Source of the DNA: Fibrobacter succinogenes
GTDB taxonomy: Bacteria > Fibrobacterota > Fibrobacteria > Fibrobacterales > Fibrobacteraceae
Length of the DNA stretch: 51,134 nucleotides
Direction of reading: 5' to 3'
Assembly: GCA_902756345.1 (NCBI GenBank)
Contig: CACVQR010000017.1
Coordinates: 1-51,134 of the forward strand
The translations under genes and the position numbers were made by a program. The notes under the pieces were generated by a model, which was not told the origin of the DNA, ran no database searches, and saw nothing but the letters and a program-made list of their open reading frames with translations. Shown here piece by piece: positions 25,157 through 35,479 of the stretch (the first letter of the stretch is position 1; each line of letters opens with the position of its first letter).

Positions 25157-26011
25157 ATGACAAAGAATACACACGTTCATGACGACAGGGATGTCTATTT
25201 CCAGTACCTGAACGATATTTCCAAATATCCGCTGCTTACCAAGGAACAAGAAAAGGTTGTACTCGCGAAAGTTCGCGAAGGCAGCCGCGAAGCCATGGAC
25301 CTGCTCGTCAAAAGCAACCTCCGCTTCGTCGTGAACATCGCAAACCTTTACAAAGGTCAGGGCATCGATGTAAACGAGCTCATCAACGAAGGCAACATGG
25401 GCCTCATTGAAGCCGCTCGCCGCTTTGACCACTCCCAGAAAATCAAATTCATCAGCTATGCCGTTTGGTGGGTTCGCCAGAACATCACCCGCGCCATCGC
25501 GGAACGCGGTCGACTGGTCCGCATCAGCGCCGAAAAGGAACTCGTGCTCCGCCGCTTCGCCAAGAAGGGTGGCGCCATGCACCAGGTCGTTGGCGGCGGT
25601 CTCATGCTTGACCCGAAGAGCCTCGAAGGCGTCAGCAAGTACAAAGCCGACGACATCGAAAAGATCTTGATGATGGGCAACAAGTCTACCTCTCTCGACG
25701 CCCCCGTTGGCGAAGATGGCGACATGACGCTCGGCGATACCATTGCGGCACAAGAATTCCGCACCGACGAACTTGCCGAACAAAACAACCGCTCCAAGCT
25801 CTTTAACAAGGCGATGAATAACAGCCTTTCCGCCCAAGAAAAGGAAATCATCAAGCTCTATTTCGGATTCAAGATGGATTCCGACCTGAACTTGAAGGAA
25901 ATCGCACCGATGGTCGGCCTTTCCAAGGAACGCACCCGCCAGCTCAAGGATTCCGCGCTCGAAAAGCTCCGAAACGAACAGCTTGCCCGCGTTTTGAACG
26001 ACGCCGCCTAA
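25157..26011 (+). CDS. RNA polymerase sigma-70 factor (RpoD-like, short form)
   Basis: This 284-aa protein has sigma region 1.2 (YLNDISKYPLLTKEQEKVVLAKVREG). Region 2 is NLRFVVNIANLYKGQGIDVNELINEGNMGLIEAARRFDHSQKIKFISYAVWWVRQNITRAI. Regions 3 and 4 follow, with the helix-turn-helix LKEIAPMVGLSKERTRQLKDSALEKLR. Region 1.1 is absent, as in the primary sigma factors of Bacteroidetes, so it may be the housekeeping factor or a close relative. I start at ATG 25157 (GAGGTTG upstream). An in-frame ATG at 25088 would add 23 poorly conserved residues. Upstream, a GGAGG is followed by ATG-TAA, a minimal start-stop frame. Confidence 0.9.
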   Translation: MTKNTHVHDDRDVYFQYLNDISKYPLLTKEQEKVVLAKVREGSREAMDLLVKSNLRFVVNIANLYKGQGIDVNELINEGNMGLIEAARRFDHSQKIKFISYAVWWVRQNITRAIAERGRLVRISAEKELVLRRFAKKGGAMHQVVGGGLMLDPKSLEGVSKYKADDIEKILMMGNKSTSLDAPVGEDGDMTLGDTIAAQEFRTDELAEQNNRSKLFNKAMNNSLSAQEKEIIKLYFGFKMDSDLNLKEIAPMVGLSKERTRQLKDSALEKLRNEQLARVLNDAA

Positions 26012-26042
26012 TTTTGACCTTTTTTCTCTCTCTCCTTATATT

Positions 26043-26069
26043 AAAAACCGGCCTTTTGGCCGGTTTTTT
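26043..26069 (+). terminator. Rho-independent terminator after the sigma factor gene
   Basis: A perfect inverted repeat AAAACCGGCC/GGCCGGTTTT with loop TTTT continues into six T. Confidence 0.92.
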
Positions 26070-26115
26070 CCGTTTTTATTAGTCAAGCAAACAAATGAAA
26101 TTGTATTTTTAAAGC

Positions 26116-27897
26116 ATGAATTTCAATATGCTGAACTTTCGAACCCTTTTTGTAGCCGGTCTTTCGGCTCTGTGCCTCACCACAAGCCCGCTTGCAGCAA
26201 GCGACAAGAAAGATCCTCCTGGCGATTTCTATAACGAAGTTTCGCGCCTGAACAAGGTGCTTTCCGAAGTCAACCGCAAATATGTCGAAGACGTGAATCC
26301 GACTGAGCTCACCGACGCGGCATTGAACGGCATCCGCAACATCTTGGACCCGCATACCACGGTGTTTTCGCCCAAGGACTACGAAAGCCTCAAGGTTTCG
26401 ATGGAAGGCAAGTTCGGCGGCGTGGGCATCACCATTAGCCTCCGCGACAACATTTTGACCGTCATTTCACCGCTTTCCGGCACCCCGGCATTCCGCTTGG
26501 GCATTCGTGCCGGCGACCGCATCCGTAGAATCGACGGCAAGGACACCAAAGGCTTAAGCCTCGACGAAGCCGTGAACAAGCTCCGCGGTAAAATCGGCAC
26601 CGACGTGACCGTTTCCATTGAACGCGAAGGCGTGCCCGATCTGATGGACTTTACCATTACCCGAGCCGAAATCATTGTACACGCCGTGCCCTACTACGGC
26701 ATGGTCACCAAGGATATCGGCTACATCAAGCTCGCCACCTTTAGCGACAAGACCACGAGCGATGTCGAAAACGCCCTCAAGATTCTACAGAAGAGGGGCA
26801 TGAAGAAGATTATTCTCGACATGCGCTACAACCCGGGCGGGCTCTTGAACCAGGCTATCGAAATCAGCGAATTGTTCCTGAAACAGGGCAACCTGATCGT
26901 GAGCACCCGTGGCCGCACCCAAAAGACCGAAAGCCACGCCCGCAAAAACGGCATCGTGAAGCCTGAAGTGCCGATGGTTGTTCTTTTGAACCAAGGTTCC
27001 GCAAGTGCTGCCGAAATTGTCTCTGGTGCTCTGCAGGACTGGGACCGAGCTCTGATTATCGGCAAGACATCCTTCGGCAAGGGATCTGTGCAGACGATTT
27101 TCCCGCTCGACAACCAGGGTAACGCACTGAAGCTTACGACCGCCTTCTACTACCTGCCCTTCGGACGATGCATCAACAAGCCCGAAAATGGCATCAAGGG
27201 CTTGAAGATCCTTGAAGAAGAATACGCCGCCGAAGAAGAAGGCGACGAAAAGGTCGATTCCACGAAAAAGGATACCGCCAAGGTTGACACCTTCTACACG
27301 CACAACGGCCGCATGATGTTCGGCAGCGGTGGCATCACCCCCGACGTAGAAGTGGAACTCGCCCCGATGCCCTGGGTGGTGCAGGTACAGGAACGCATGG
27401 CTATGTACTTCAAGTTTGCCGTCAAGATCCGTCCGGACTTGGAAAAGAACAACGTGAAAATTGACGCCAACTGGGAAGTTCCCGACAGCCTGTTTACGCA
27501 GTTCCGCGACTTCTGCATGAAGGATACAAACTTCACGAAGATCAAGAGCAACGCACTGGTAGGCGTGGACCAGCTCGAAAAGAGCATTATCCGCGAACAG
27601 AACTACATGGGCGATAGTGCCAAGGTCGTGAGCGACACCGCTCTTGCCAAGCGCATAGCCGACATGCGCAAGGCTCTTGAAAACAACCGCAACGCCCAGT
27701 TTGACGAAAACAAGCAGTACATCAAGGACGGCATCAAGCGTGAACTCCTGACAGCGTTCATCAACGACTCTGTCAGCACCGCCTTCTCCCTGAAGCAGGA
27801 CAAGCAGTTGAACGAAGCGATCAAGTACCTGAGCGACATGAACCTTTACAAAAAGGCAATCAGCGCTCCGTCCAAGAAAGCATCCAAGAAGAAGTAG
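26116..27897 (+). CDS. S41 carboxy-terminal processing peptidase
   Basis: This 593-aa periplasmic protease of the CtpA/Prc family has a signal peptide (cut near SPLAAS). An N-terminal helical region is followed by a PDZ domain (about residues 90-175: GKFGGVGITISLRDNILTVISPLSGTPAFRLGIRAGDRI). The peptidase core carries the Ser motif GSASAAEI (294-301) and the Lys motif GKTSFGKGSVQ about 25 residues later, the Ser-Lys dyad. A long C-terminal extension (about 390-593) is charged and helical. It trims the C-termini of exported proteins; the substrates are unknown. It is likely the first gene of a unit with the MlaE, DciA and GyrB genes that follow. Confidence 0.93.
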   Translation: MNFNMLNFRTLFVAGLSALCLTTSPLAASDKKDPPGDFYNEVSRLNKVLSEVNRKYVEDVNPTELTDAALNGIRNILDPHTTVFSPKDYESLKVSMEGKFGGVGITISLRDNILTVISPLSGTPAFRLGIRAGDRIRRIDGKDTKGLSLDEAVNKLRGKIGTDVTVSIEREGVPDLMDFTITRAEIIVHAVPYYGMVTKDIGYIKLATFSDKTTSDVENALKILQKRGMKKIILDMRYNPGGLLNQAIEISELFLKQGNLIVSTRGRTQKTESHARKNGIVKPEVPMVVLLNQGSASAAEIVSGALQDWDRALIIGKTSFGKGSVQTIFPLDNQGNALKLTTAFYYLPFGRCINKPENGIKGLKILEEEYAAEEEGDEKVDSTKKDTAKVDTFYTHNGRMMFGSGGITPDVEVELAPMPWVVQVQERMAMYFKFAVKIRPDLEKNNVKIDANWEVPDSLFTQFRDFCMKDTNFTKIKSNALVGVDQLEKSIIREQNYMGDSAKVVSDTALAKRIADMRKALENNRNAQFDENKQYIKDGIKRELLTAFINDSVSTAFSLKQDKQLNEAIKYLSDMNLYKKAISAPSKKASKKK

Positions 27898-27915
27898 GAA
27901 TCCTTGATTACCGTC

Positions 27916-28689
27916 ATGAACAGAATTGCAGAAAGTCTGGGTAAGTTTATCCGGAAGTTTCTGCATACGGTATTAAGCTACCTGCACTTTGTGTGGCAGC
28001 TTTTCAAGAACATTCCTGGCGCATTCAGCAACCTCCACACGACCGTGGAACAAATGCAACACGTGGGCATCACCAGCATTCCCGTGGTGGTGGCCGCCTC
28101 CCTTGCCACAGGTGCCATTATGGCCTGGCAGCTTGCCTACCAGTTTGCAGACATCATTCCCCTGATGTTTGTGGGAATGGCCGTGGGTAAGTCCGTGATG
28201 GTAGAGCTCTGTCCGATTCTTACTGCAATGGTACTTGCAGGCCGAATTGGAGCATCCATGTGTTCGGAACTGGGCACCATGGCTGTCACCGAGCAGCTCG
28301 ATGCATACAAAGTATTAGGACTTAGTCCCTACAAGTTTTTGCTTGCACCGCGCCTGATTGCAACCATCATCATGCTTCCGACCCTTACGATTATCAGCAT
28401 CTTTATCGGTATCGTAGGCGGTTACGAAGTGGCGCACCTTTACAAGGACGTGTCATTCGCCGTATTCTTCTACGGTGTACGCATGTTCTACCAGAACTGG
28501 GACTTGGTCGTGGGCCTGATCAAGGCAACCCTTTACGGCTACTTTATTGCAAGCTACGCCTGCTTCTTTGGCTTTACCACCCATAGCGGCGCCGAAGGCG
28601 TAGGCAAAAGCACCAAGGCCACTGTGGTTGCCGGCATGACGAGTATTTTGATTGGCGGTTTTGTCCTTTCGAAACTGCTGTTGCTCTAA
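27916..28689 (+). CDS. mlaE: MlaE-family ABC transporter permease (lipid asymmetry)
   Basis: This 257-aa inner-membrane protein has about five hydrophobic helices. It carries the MlaE signature region VGKSVMVELCPILTAMVLAGRIGASMCSELGTMAVTEQLDA. With an ATPase and an MCE protein it would move phospholipids between the membranes; those partner genes are not adjacent. Start choice is uncertain. ATG 27916 is the first ATG, but its nearest AGGAA is about 15 bases away. TTG 27904, four codons upstream, is very close to that AGGAA. It follows the protease gene by 18 bases and overlaps the next gene by one base (TAATG). Confidence 0.9.
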   Translation: MNRIAESLGKFIRKFLHTVLSYLHFVWQLFKNIPGAFSNLHTTVEQMQHVGITSIPVVVAASLATGAIMAWQLAYQFADIIPLMFVGMAVGKSVMVELCPILTAMVLAGRIGASMCSELGTMAVTEQLDAYKVLGLSPYKFLLAPRLIATIIMLPTLTIISIFIGIVGGYEVAHLYKDVSFAVFFYGVRMFYQNWDLVVGLIKATLYGYFIASYACFFGFTTHSGAEGVGKSTKATVVAGMTSILIGGFVLSKLLLL

Positions 28690-29015
28690 TGGACAATTCC
28701 TATCGCATTAAGCGCAAAAAACCGGTCTGCGGGAAAGATCCCGAAGACATTAGCGTGCTGCTGCAAATGGTTCTAGACAAGGCCCACATCACCGATGAAA
28801 TGGCACTTGAAAAGCTGTCCGAAGGCCTTGAAACTATCGTGGGTCCACTCATAAAACCGCACGTTCAAATCGTCAAATTCGAACGCAATATTTTGACGCT
28901 AAAGTGCGGTAGTTCCGCATGGAAACAAGAACTTTTTTTGCAAAAAAAAGCTATTATTGACAAGTGTAATTTATTGCTTGGAAAGCCCTCTGTTAAGAAC
29001 ATTCTTTTCGTTTAA
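28689..29015 (+). CDS. DciA-like (DUF721) replicative helicase loader
   Basis: This 108-aa basic protein has the DUF721 pattern: a helical N-terminus, then IVGPLIKPHVQIVKFERNILTLKCGSSAWKQELFLQKKAIIDKCNLLLG. The segment LTLKCGSSAWKQEL is the core KH-like strand/helix. DUF721 proteins (DciA) load or assist the DnaB helicase in bacteria without DnaC. They are often encoded next to gyrB, as here, where gyrB begins 59 bases downstream. The ATG shares one base with the mlaE stop (TAATG), so the genes are coupled. Confidence 0.82.
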   Translation: MDNSYRIKRKKPVCGKDPEDISVLLQMVLDKAHITDEMALEKLSEGLETIVGPLIKPHVQIVKFERNILTLKCGSSAWKQELFLQKKAIIDKCNLLLGKPSVKNILFV

Positions 29016-29071
29016 AAGCATGTTAAAAAGGCCCACGAGCATCAAGAATTTAGAAGAAGAAAACAAGGTAA

Positions 29072-31015
<1,944 letters not shown>

Positions 31016-31019
31016 GGTA

Positions 31020-32024
31020 ATGGCTCCGACTAAGGCAGATTTTCAGACCGTGCTGACTCAAGCACGCACACTTGTCCAAGAACAATTGAAACTTACCGAA
31101 AATGTCATTTTCGGTGTTGCCAAGAATGCTCCTGCTGGAATAAGCGAGCGATTAGAATCCTTGTTCCAACGTAAAGGCAAGCGAATTCGATCAACACTTC
31201 TCTGCCTGCTTGCACAAAGTGGTTCTCAAAAGCCCGATCCTCTGCGCGTGGCACACGCTTGCGCTGGCATTGAACTTTTGCACCTCGCAAGCCTTGTGCA
31301 CGACGACATTATCGATGGCACCGATATTCGCCGTGGACAGAAAACGGCGCACAAGGAATGGGGCACGCAGGTGGCGGTGCTCATTGGCGACTATGTTCTT
31401 TCGCAGGCCATGCAGTGCGTGATTGATGAAGAATCGCACGACATTCCGACCGTACTTTCCAAGGCTGCGGACAAATTAATCGCCGGCGAAATCTTGGAAC
31501 TGGACCAGTCCGGAAACATGCGTCTTTCGTTCGAAGAATACGACCGCATCATTGACGGGAAGACAGCATCCCTGATTGCGGCGGCAGCACGCATCGGAGC
31601 AATCCTTGCCGGATTCGGCAAAGAAAACACCGACAAGTGCGCCCAAATGGGTAGCCATTTCGGAATTGCATTCCAGATTGTCGACGACCTTTTGGACTAC
31701 GGTTTTGGCAGCAAGAATCTGGACAAGGCCAAGTTCACCGATTTAGGCAATGGACTGATTACTCTTCCGCTGCTGTACTATTTTGAAAGTTGCAACGCAC
31801 AGGAACGCTCCGACATGGAATCGCTCATCGCAAAGGCGGACCAGCCCGACATTCCCGAAAAGATCATCGAAAAATTGAACGAAAAGGACGCATTCAAAAA
31901 GGCAAAAGCTTGCGCCCAAGATCATCTTGAAAAGGCTCTTGTAATTGCACAAGGTCTGCCGAACTCGACGTTCACAGATGAAATCATCCAGATGTTTTCG
32001 TCAATGGACAACCGTGGCAATTAG
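31020..32024 (+). CDS. Polyprenyl diphosphate synthase
   Basis: This 334-aa trans-prenyltransferase has both Asp-rich motifs, the first in LVHDDIIDGTDIRRG and the second in GIAFQIVDDLLDYG. It adds isopentenyl units to an allylic diphosphate to make the side chain of quinones or a similar product. Chain length depends on residues before the first motif and cannot be fixed here. I start at ATG 31020, with AAGG before it; an ATG at 31008 would overlap the gyrB end. It follows gyrB by four bases and is the last gene before tRNA-Ala. Confidence 0.9.
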   Translation: MAPTKADFQTVLTQARTLVQEQLKLTENVIFGVAKNAPAGISERLESLFQRKGKRIRSTLLCLLAQSGSQKPDPLRVAHACAGIELLHLASLVHDDIIDGTDIRRGQKTAHKEWGTQVAVLIGDYVLSQAMQCVIDEESHDIPTVLSKAADKLIAGEILELDQSGNMRLSFEEYDRIIDGKTASLIAAAARIGAILAGFGKENTDKCAQMGSHFGIAFQIVDDLLDYGFGSKNLDKAKFTDLGNGLITLPLLYYFESCNAQERSDMESLIAKADQPDIPEKIIEKLNEKDAFKKAKACAQDHLEKALVIAQGLPNSTFTDEIIQMFSSMDNRGN

Positions 32025-32069
32025 CTCTTGACAACGTCGGCGGCTAATTCTATATTTCCGCCCAAACCT

Positions 32070-32142
32070 GGGGATATAGCTCAGTTGGTAGAGCGACAGG
32101 TTCGCAATCTGTAGGTCATGGGTTCGACTCCCACTATCTCCA
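32070..32142 (+). tRNA. tRNA-Ala (CGC)
   Basis: The acceptor strands are GGGGATA (32070-32076) and TATCTCC (32135-32141) with one G-T pair. The D-arm is AGCTCAGTTGGTAGAGC. The anticodon arm ACAGG/TCTGT encloses loop TTCGCAA, anticodon CGC. The T-loop is TTCGACT. The discriminator is A32142 and CCA is not encoded. A terminator follows. Confidence 0.93.
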
Positions 32143-32143
32143 T

Positions 32144-32172
32144 AAAAAAGCAGGATTTAGTCCTGCTTTTTT
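32144..32172 (+). terminator. Rho-independent terminator after tRNA-Ala
   Basis: AAAAAAGCAGGA (32144-32155) pairs with TCCTGCTTTTTT (32161-32172), loop TTTAG. The symmetric form with A-run and T-run also fits termination of the convergent gene that ends at 32178. Confidence 0.9.
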
Positions 32173-32177
32173 CGTTT

Positions 32178-33494
32178 TTAAAATTCCCACTTGAAGCCAA
32201 CTTTCAGTTCTGAAAGAATACTGTTTTCCGGATAGACTCCCTTATAATATTTGGGCAAGCTGTAATGCTTGTAGAATTGTTCTACGCCCAAATAGAGAGT
32301 CAACGCATTCGGCTTCCAGTAAAGCATGGTTCCCCAGACACCGCTGAATTTACGCATTTTTTTGTAATCGCTATCCGGACCATCCAGGACAATACCATAA
32401 AACAGATTGAGCCTAGCCTCAAGCGTTATATTGCGTTTGAATTTGTAAGACACTTGCGAACGGAGGGTTGGTCCAAACCATTTGGCGAAATACTTGGGAA
32501 TAGCCACACTAACAGATGACGTCGTATCCTTAAAATCATTCATCTGCGCCCAATACATGGAATCCAGCTTTCCGATATTCCAGTTATAACATTCCGGTCC
32601 GTAGGTTTCCAGACAAACCTGCATCGGGTTTTGCCATTCCCCGTACATAGGATAACTTCCACCCCAATATGGGTTCCACGGTTCCTCGTTTTCTTCACTT
32701 TCCAATTCTTCAAGCGCATTCTTATACGACTCGATATAGCTCACAAGATCAACTGCGGAATCCGCTTCGAACCGGGCACCAGCATAAACGGACCAATTCA
32801 ATCCATAGGGAACGGTCCTGTGCCAGGAACCATACAACGCAAACGAAAGCGGCCCATCGGGATCATAGTAGCCCCAGACCGCCGCCCCAACACGCTGCTT
32901 TTCAAACCGATAAAAATCGCGTTCCACCCATGCATAAAAATTTGGCGAAACGTAAGCCCCCTCGACAACCTTTATATCCGCCCCCACATCGACCATCAAG
33001 GATTTTCCGACCAAGGAATATTCAAGCCCCACCGAAATATTCCAGTCATTCGTATCAAGCACGGGCATGTCATCGTTCGCCACAAACCAGTCGCCCGAAA
33101 AACCTACCCCAAAGGAATGTATCCAATCGCCAGCCGAATAATCAACAAAAGGAGTCAGAGAAAAGAAGATATCTCCACCGGTTTCACTGACTTTCTCTAC
33201 ACCGCCATATTCGTTATAATGCAAACCGTAAAAACCGATATCACCCAAAAAACGTAGCGACCACGGATTCTTTTTTTTCTCAGTCGTGTCAAGGGCTTTA
33301 TAGTATTCATCGATAATTTCACGAATTTCTTCTGTATAGGGGCCGGGAATCTGAACCGCTTCTTCGAAGGCTGCTAGGGCGGCCGACACATCACCGGCTT
33401 CTTCAGCCTTCATTGCACGGAAGTACACAGATTCTTGCGTCTCGGCAAAAAGCAGAGACGTAAGCAACAGGAGCACTACTGCAACGAAGCGCAT
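32178..33494 (-). CDS. Outer-membrane beta-barrel protein with short TPR-like N-terminus
   Basis: This 438-aa protein has a signal peptide (MRFVAVVLLLLTSLLFAETQES). The start of the mature part is helical (YFRAMKAEEAGDVSAALAAFEEAVQIPG), like one tetratricopeptide repeat. From about residue 80 it alternates aromatic and polar residues in many short strands (DWIHSFGVGFSGDWFV, ISVGLEYSLVGKSLMVDVGADIKV) and ends ELKVGFKWEF, with the terminal Phe of outer-membrane barrels. The function is not known. Its start codon lies right behind the stop of the upstream Met/His-rich gene, so the two form an operon. Confidence 0.75.
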   Translation of the reverse strand: MRFVAVVLLLLTSLLFAETQESVYFRAMKAEEAGDVSAALAAFEEAVQIPGPYTEEIREIIDEYYKALDTTEKKKNPWSLRFLGDIGFYGLHYNEYGGVEKVSETGGDIFFSLTPFVDYSAGDWIHSFGVGFSGDWFVANDDMPVLDTNDWNISVGLEYSLVGKSLMVDVGADIKVVEGAYVSPNFYAWVERDFYRFEKQRVGAAVWGYYDPDGPLSFALYGSWHRTVPYGLNWSVYAGARFEADSAVDLVSYIESYKNALEELESEENEEPWNPYWGGSYPMYGEWQNPMQVCLETYGPECYNWNIGKLDSMYWAQMNDFKDTTSSVSVAIPKYFAKWFGPTLRSQVSYKFKRNITLEARLNLFYGIVLDGPDSDYKKMRKFSGVWGTMLYWKPNALTLYLGVEQFYKHYSLPKYYKGVYPENSILSELKVGFKWEF

Positions 33495-33947
33495 CTAGGG
33501 ATGTGGATGATACATCGGCTTCATTGGATACATGGGATTCATTGGAGCCGGCCCCGGACCATGGGGCATTTCTCGCATCGGGTTCATTTGATGAGACTCC
33601 GGGTGCTCATAAAAAGGACGACGTTCGCGAGATTGATTTTTCGGGATTTCCCCCTCAAAGCGAGGCTTTTCGTCCCGTTTTTTCGAGACTTCCTGGCGGA
33701 TATTTTTCTTTTCGGCGGAGGAACTGTTGCGCAAGTCCCTAAGAATTTGCTCTCGGGCAGCACGACGTTCTGCGCGCAATTTTTGCCAATCTGCGCTTTC
33801 CTTTGCACCGAGATTGGGCATTTCTCGCGAAATTTCCATTTTCTCGGCGGGGGTCGGGACAGAAGACTCCGGACGCGCAGAAGACGGAACAGCGTAGCTA
33901 AGCGCTGCAGCCATCATAATTGTCGTTATGAGAGTAGTCTTTTTCAT
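33495..33947 (-). CDS. Exported Arg/Glu-rich protein with Met/His/Pro tail
   Basis: This 150-aa protein has a signal peptide (MKKTTLITTIMMAAALSYA). A charged helical middle (about residues 40-100) resembles the Spy/CpxP-like DWQKLRAERRAAREQILRDLRN. The C-terminal 35 residues are rich in Met, His and Pro (MNPMREMPHGPGPAPMNPM, then MYHPHP). Such tails bind copper or other soft metals in some periplasmic proteins, but this is only suggestive. I use ATG 33947 rather than an upstream TTG. It directly precedes an outer-membrane protein gene, with no gap between stop and start. Confidence 0.65.
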   Translation of the reverse strand: MKKTTLITTIMMAAALSYAVPSSARPESSVPTPAEKMEISREMPNLGAKESADWQKLRAERRAAREQILRDLRNSSSAEKKNIRQEVSKKRDEKPRFEGEIPKNQSRERRPFYEHPESHQMNPMREMPHGPGPAPMNPMYPMKPMYHPHP

Positions 33948-34006
33948 ACTCAATCTCTTGCAAATTCCGTGCCAACCATCTTTTAGGCTATAATAAATAT
34001 ATAAAA

Positions 34007-35461
34007 CTATTTCTTATAGTCTTCCTTTTTCATACCCAATCTTTCCATAATTTCGCGCAGAACCTTGCGGTCGATGCCCAAAATCGTCGCTGCGAGCGTC
34101 AAATTCGCATTACTGTCAGAAAGCGCCCGGCCAATTACTTCGCGTTCCACGATTTCGCGGGCTTCTTTAAGCGTACGCGGCGACTCCTTGGCCTGCGCCT
34201 GGACATCGCCCAGGCCCAAATCGGCAGGCTGGACTACTCCATGCACCGCCTGAACCAAAGCCTTCTGGACCTTGTTTTCGAGTTCGCGCACGTTACCCGG
34301 CCAGTGGTAGCTGAGCATCGCCTTTTCGGCGTTGCGGCTCAAGTGGAATTTTCCACGACCGTATTCCGCCCCATAGCGGGTCAAGAATTCTTCGGCCAGG
34401 AGCACAACGTCTTGTCCGCGGTCTCTCAAGGGCGGCATTTCTACCGGCATCACCTGAATGCGGAAATACAGGTCTTCCCTGAAACGCTTCGCCTTGACCG
34501 CTTCTTCCAAGTCTACATGCGTTGCACTAATGATGCGCACGTTCACCGGAATTTCGCGGTTGTCGCCCACGCGGGTAATGTGCTTTTCTTGCAACACGCG
34601 CAAGAGCTTCACCTGCATGTTCATGGGCAGTTCCCCGATTTCGTCAAGAAAAATCGTTCCGCCATCGGCTTCCTCAAAGAATCCCTTGCGGGTTTCAATA
34701 GCGCCCGTAAACGAACCCTTGGCATGTCCGAACAAAAGAGATTCCATCAAGTGTTCCGGAATGGCGCCACAGTTGACAGCGACAAAGGGTTTGTCTGCAC
34801 GGGGGCTATGCCTGTGGATATAGCGGGCAATGACTTCTTTACCGGTTCCCGTTTCGCCACGGATAATTACCGGCATCGGAAGTTCCGCTAATTTATCTGC
34901 AAGCGCAATCAAGGAGGCCATCGCCTTGCTCGAATACACAATGCCGTCTTTGCGAATGACATTACGCAAGACATTCAAGGATTCCTTGTCGCGCAAGCGA
35001 TCGAAGGCTGCAAAGGCAAACTTCTCGCACACCATCACGAATGAATCGAACAAGGCACTGTCGTCTTCAGTAAACGGTTCTTCGCGGGCGGCTCGCTGCA
35101 AGTACAGGTAACCGGCTTCGCTTTCGGGCGTGCGGAACGGCGACACCATAATGCTTGTCAGCTGGTTCTGCACAATAGACTTCGAAAGGTCGGCGGTATC
35201 GTCATCGAGTTGATTCCACACCACAGCCTTCTTTTCGAGCTTGGCCTGCTTTACTGCAGAAATAGAAATCGCAACTTGTTCGGGATTGCTCAAGTGGATT
35301 GCATTTTCGCCACCGGTATCGAGAACGGCGGCGTCGGCATGCAACACATCCTTGGCCACTTCAAGAATTTTCACAAAAAGCGATTCCGGCTGGACTTCGT
35401 CCAACAGGATTCTTACGACATCGAGCATTTTTTCTGTAGCTAGCATCGATTCTGACTTCAT
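34007..35461 (-). CDS. Sigma-54-dependent transcriptional activator with GAF domain
   Basis: This 484-aa cytosolic enhancer-binding protein has an N-terminal GAF-like sensor (about residues 1-155). The AAA+ domain has Walker A GETGTGKE (202-209), the sigma-54 contact loop GSFTGA (249-254; the usual form is GAFTGA), the Walker B region GTIFLDEIGELP and an Arg-finger region. A Fis-type helix-turn-helix is at the C-terminus (LTLAATILGIDRKVLREIMERLGM). There is no receiver domain, so control must come through the GAF domain or protein contact. It is encoded after a membrane Ser/Thr kinase in the same operon, 18 bases apart; that kinase is a candidate controller. Confidence 0.93.
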   Translation of the reverse strand: MKSESMLATEKMLDVVRILLDEVQPESLFVKILEVAKDVLHADAAVLDTGGENAIHLSNPEQVAISISAVKQAKLEKKAVVWNQLDDDTADLSKSIVQNQLTSIMVSPFRTPESEAGYLYLQRAAREEPFTEDDSALFDSFVMVCEKFAFAAFDRLRDKESLNVLRNVIRKDGIVYSSKAMASLIALADKLAELPMPVIIRGETGTGKEVIARYIHRHSPRADKPFVAVNCGAIPEHLMESLLFGHAKGSFTGAIETRKGFFEEADGGTIFLDEIGELPMNMQVKLLRVLQEKHITRVGDNREIPVNVRIISATHVDLEEAVKAKRFREDLYFRIQVMPVEMPPLRDRGQDVVLLAEEFLTRYGAEYGRGKFHLSRNAEKAMLSYHWPGNVRELENKVQKALVQAVHGVVQPADLGLGDVQAQAKESPRTLKEAREIVEREVIGRALSDSNANLTLAATILGIDRKVLREIMERLGMKKEDYKK

Positions 35462-35479
35462 GCGAAACCTCTTTCTTAA

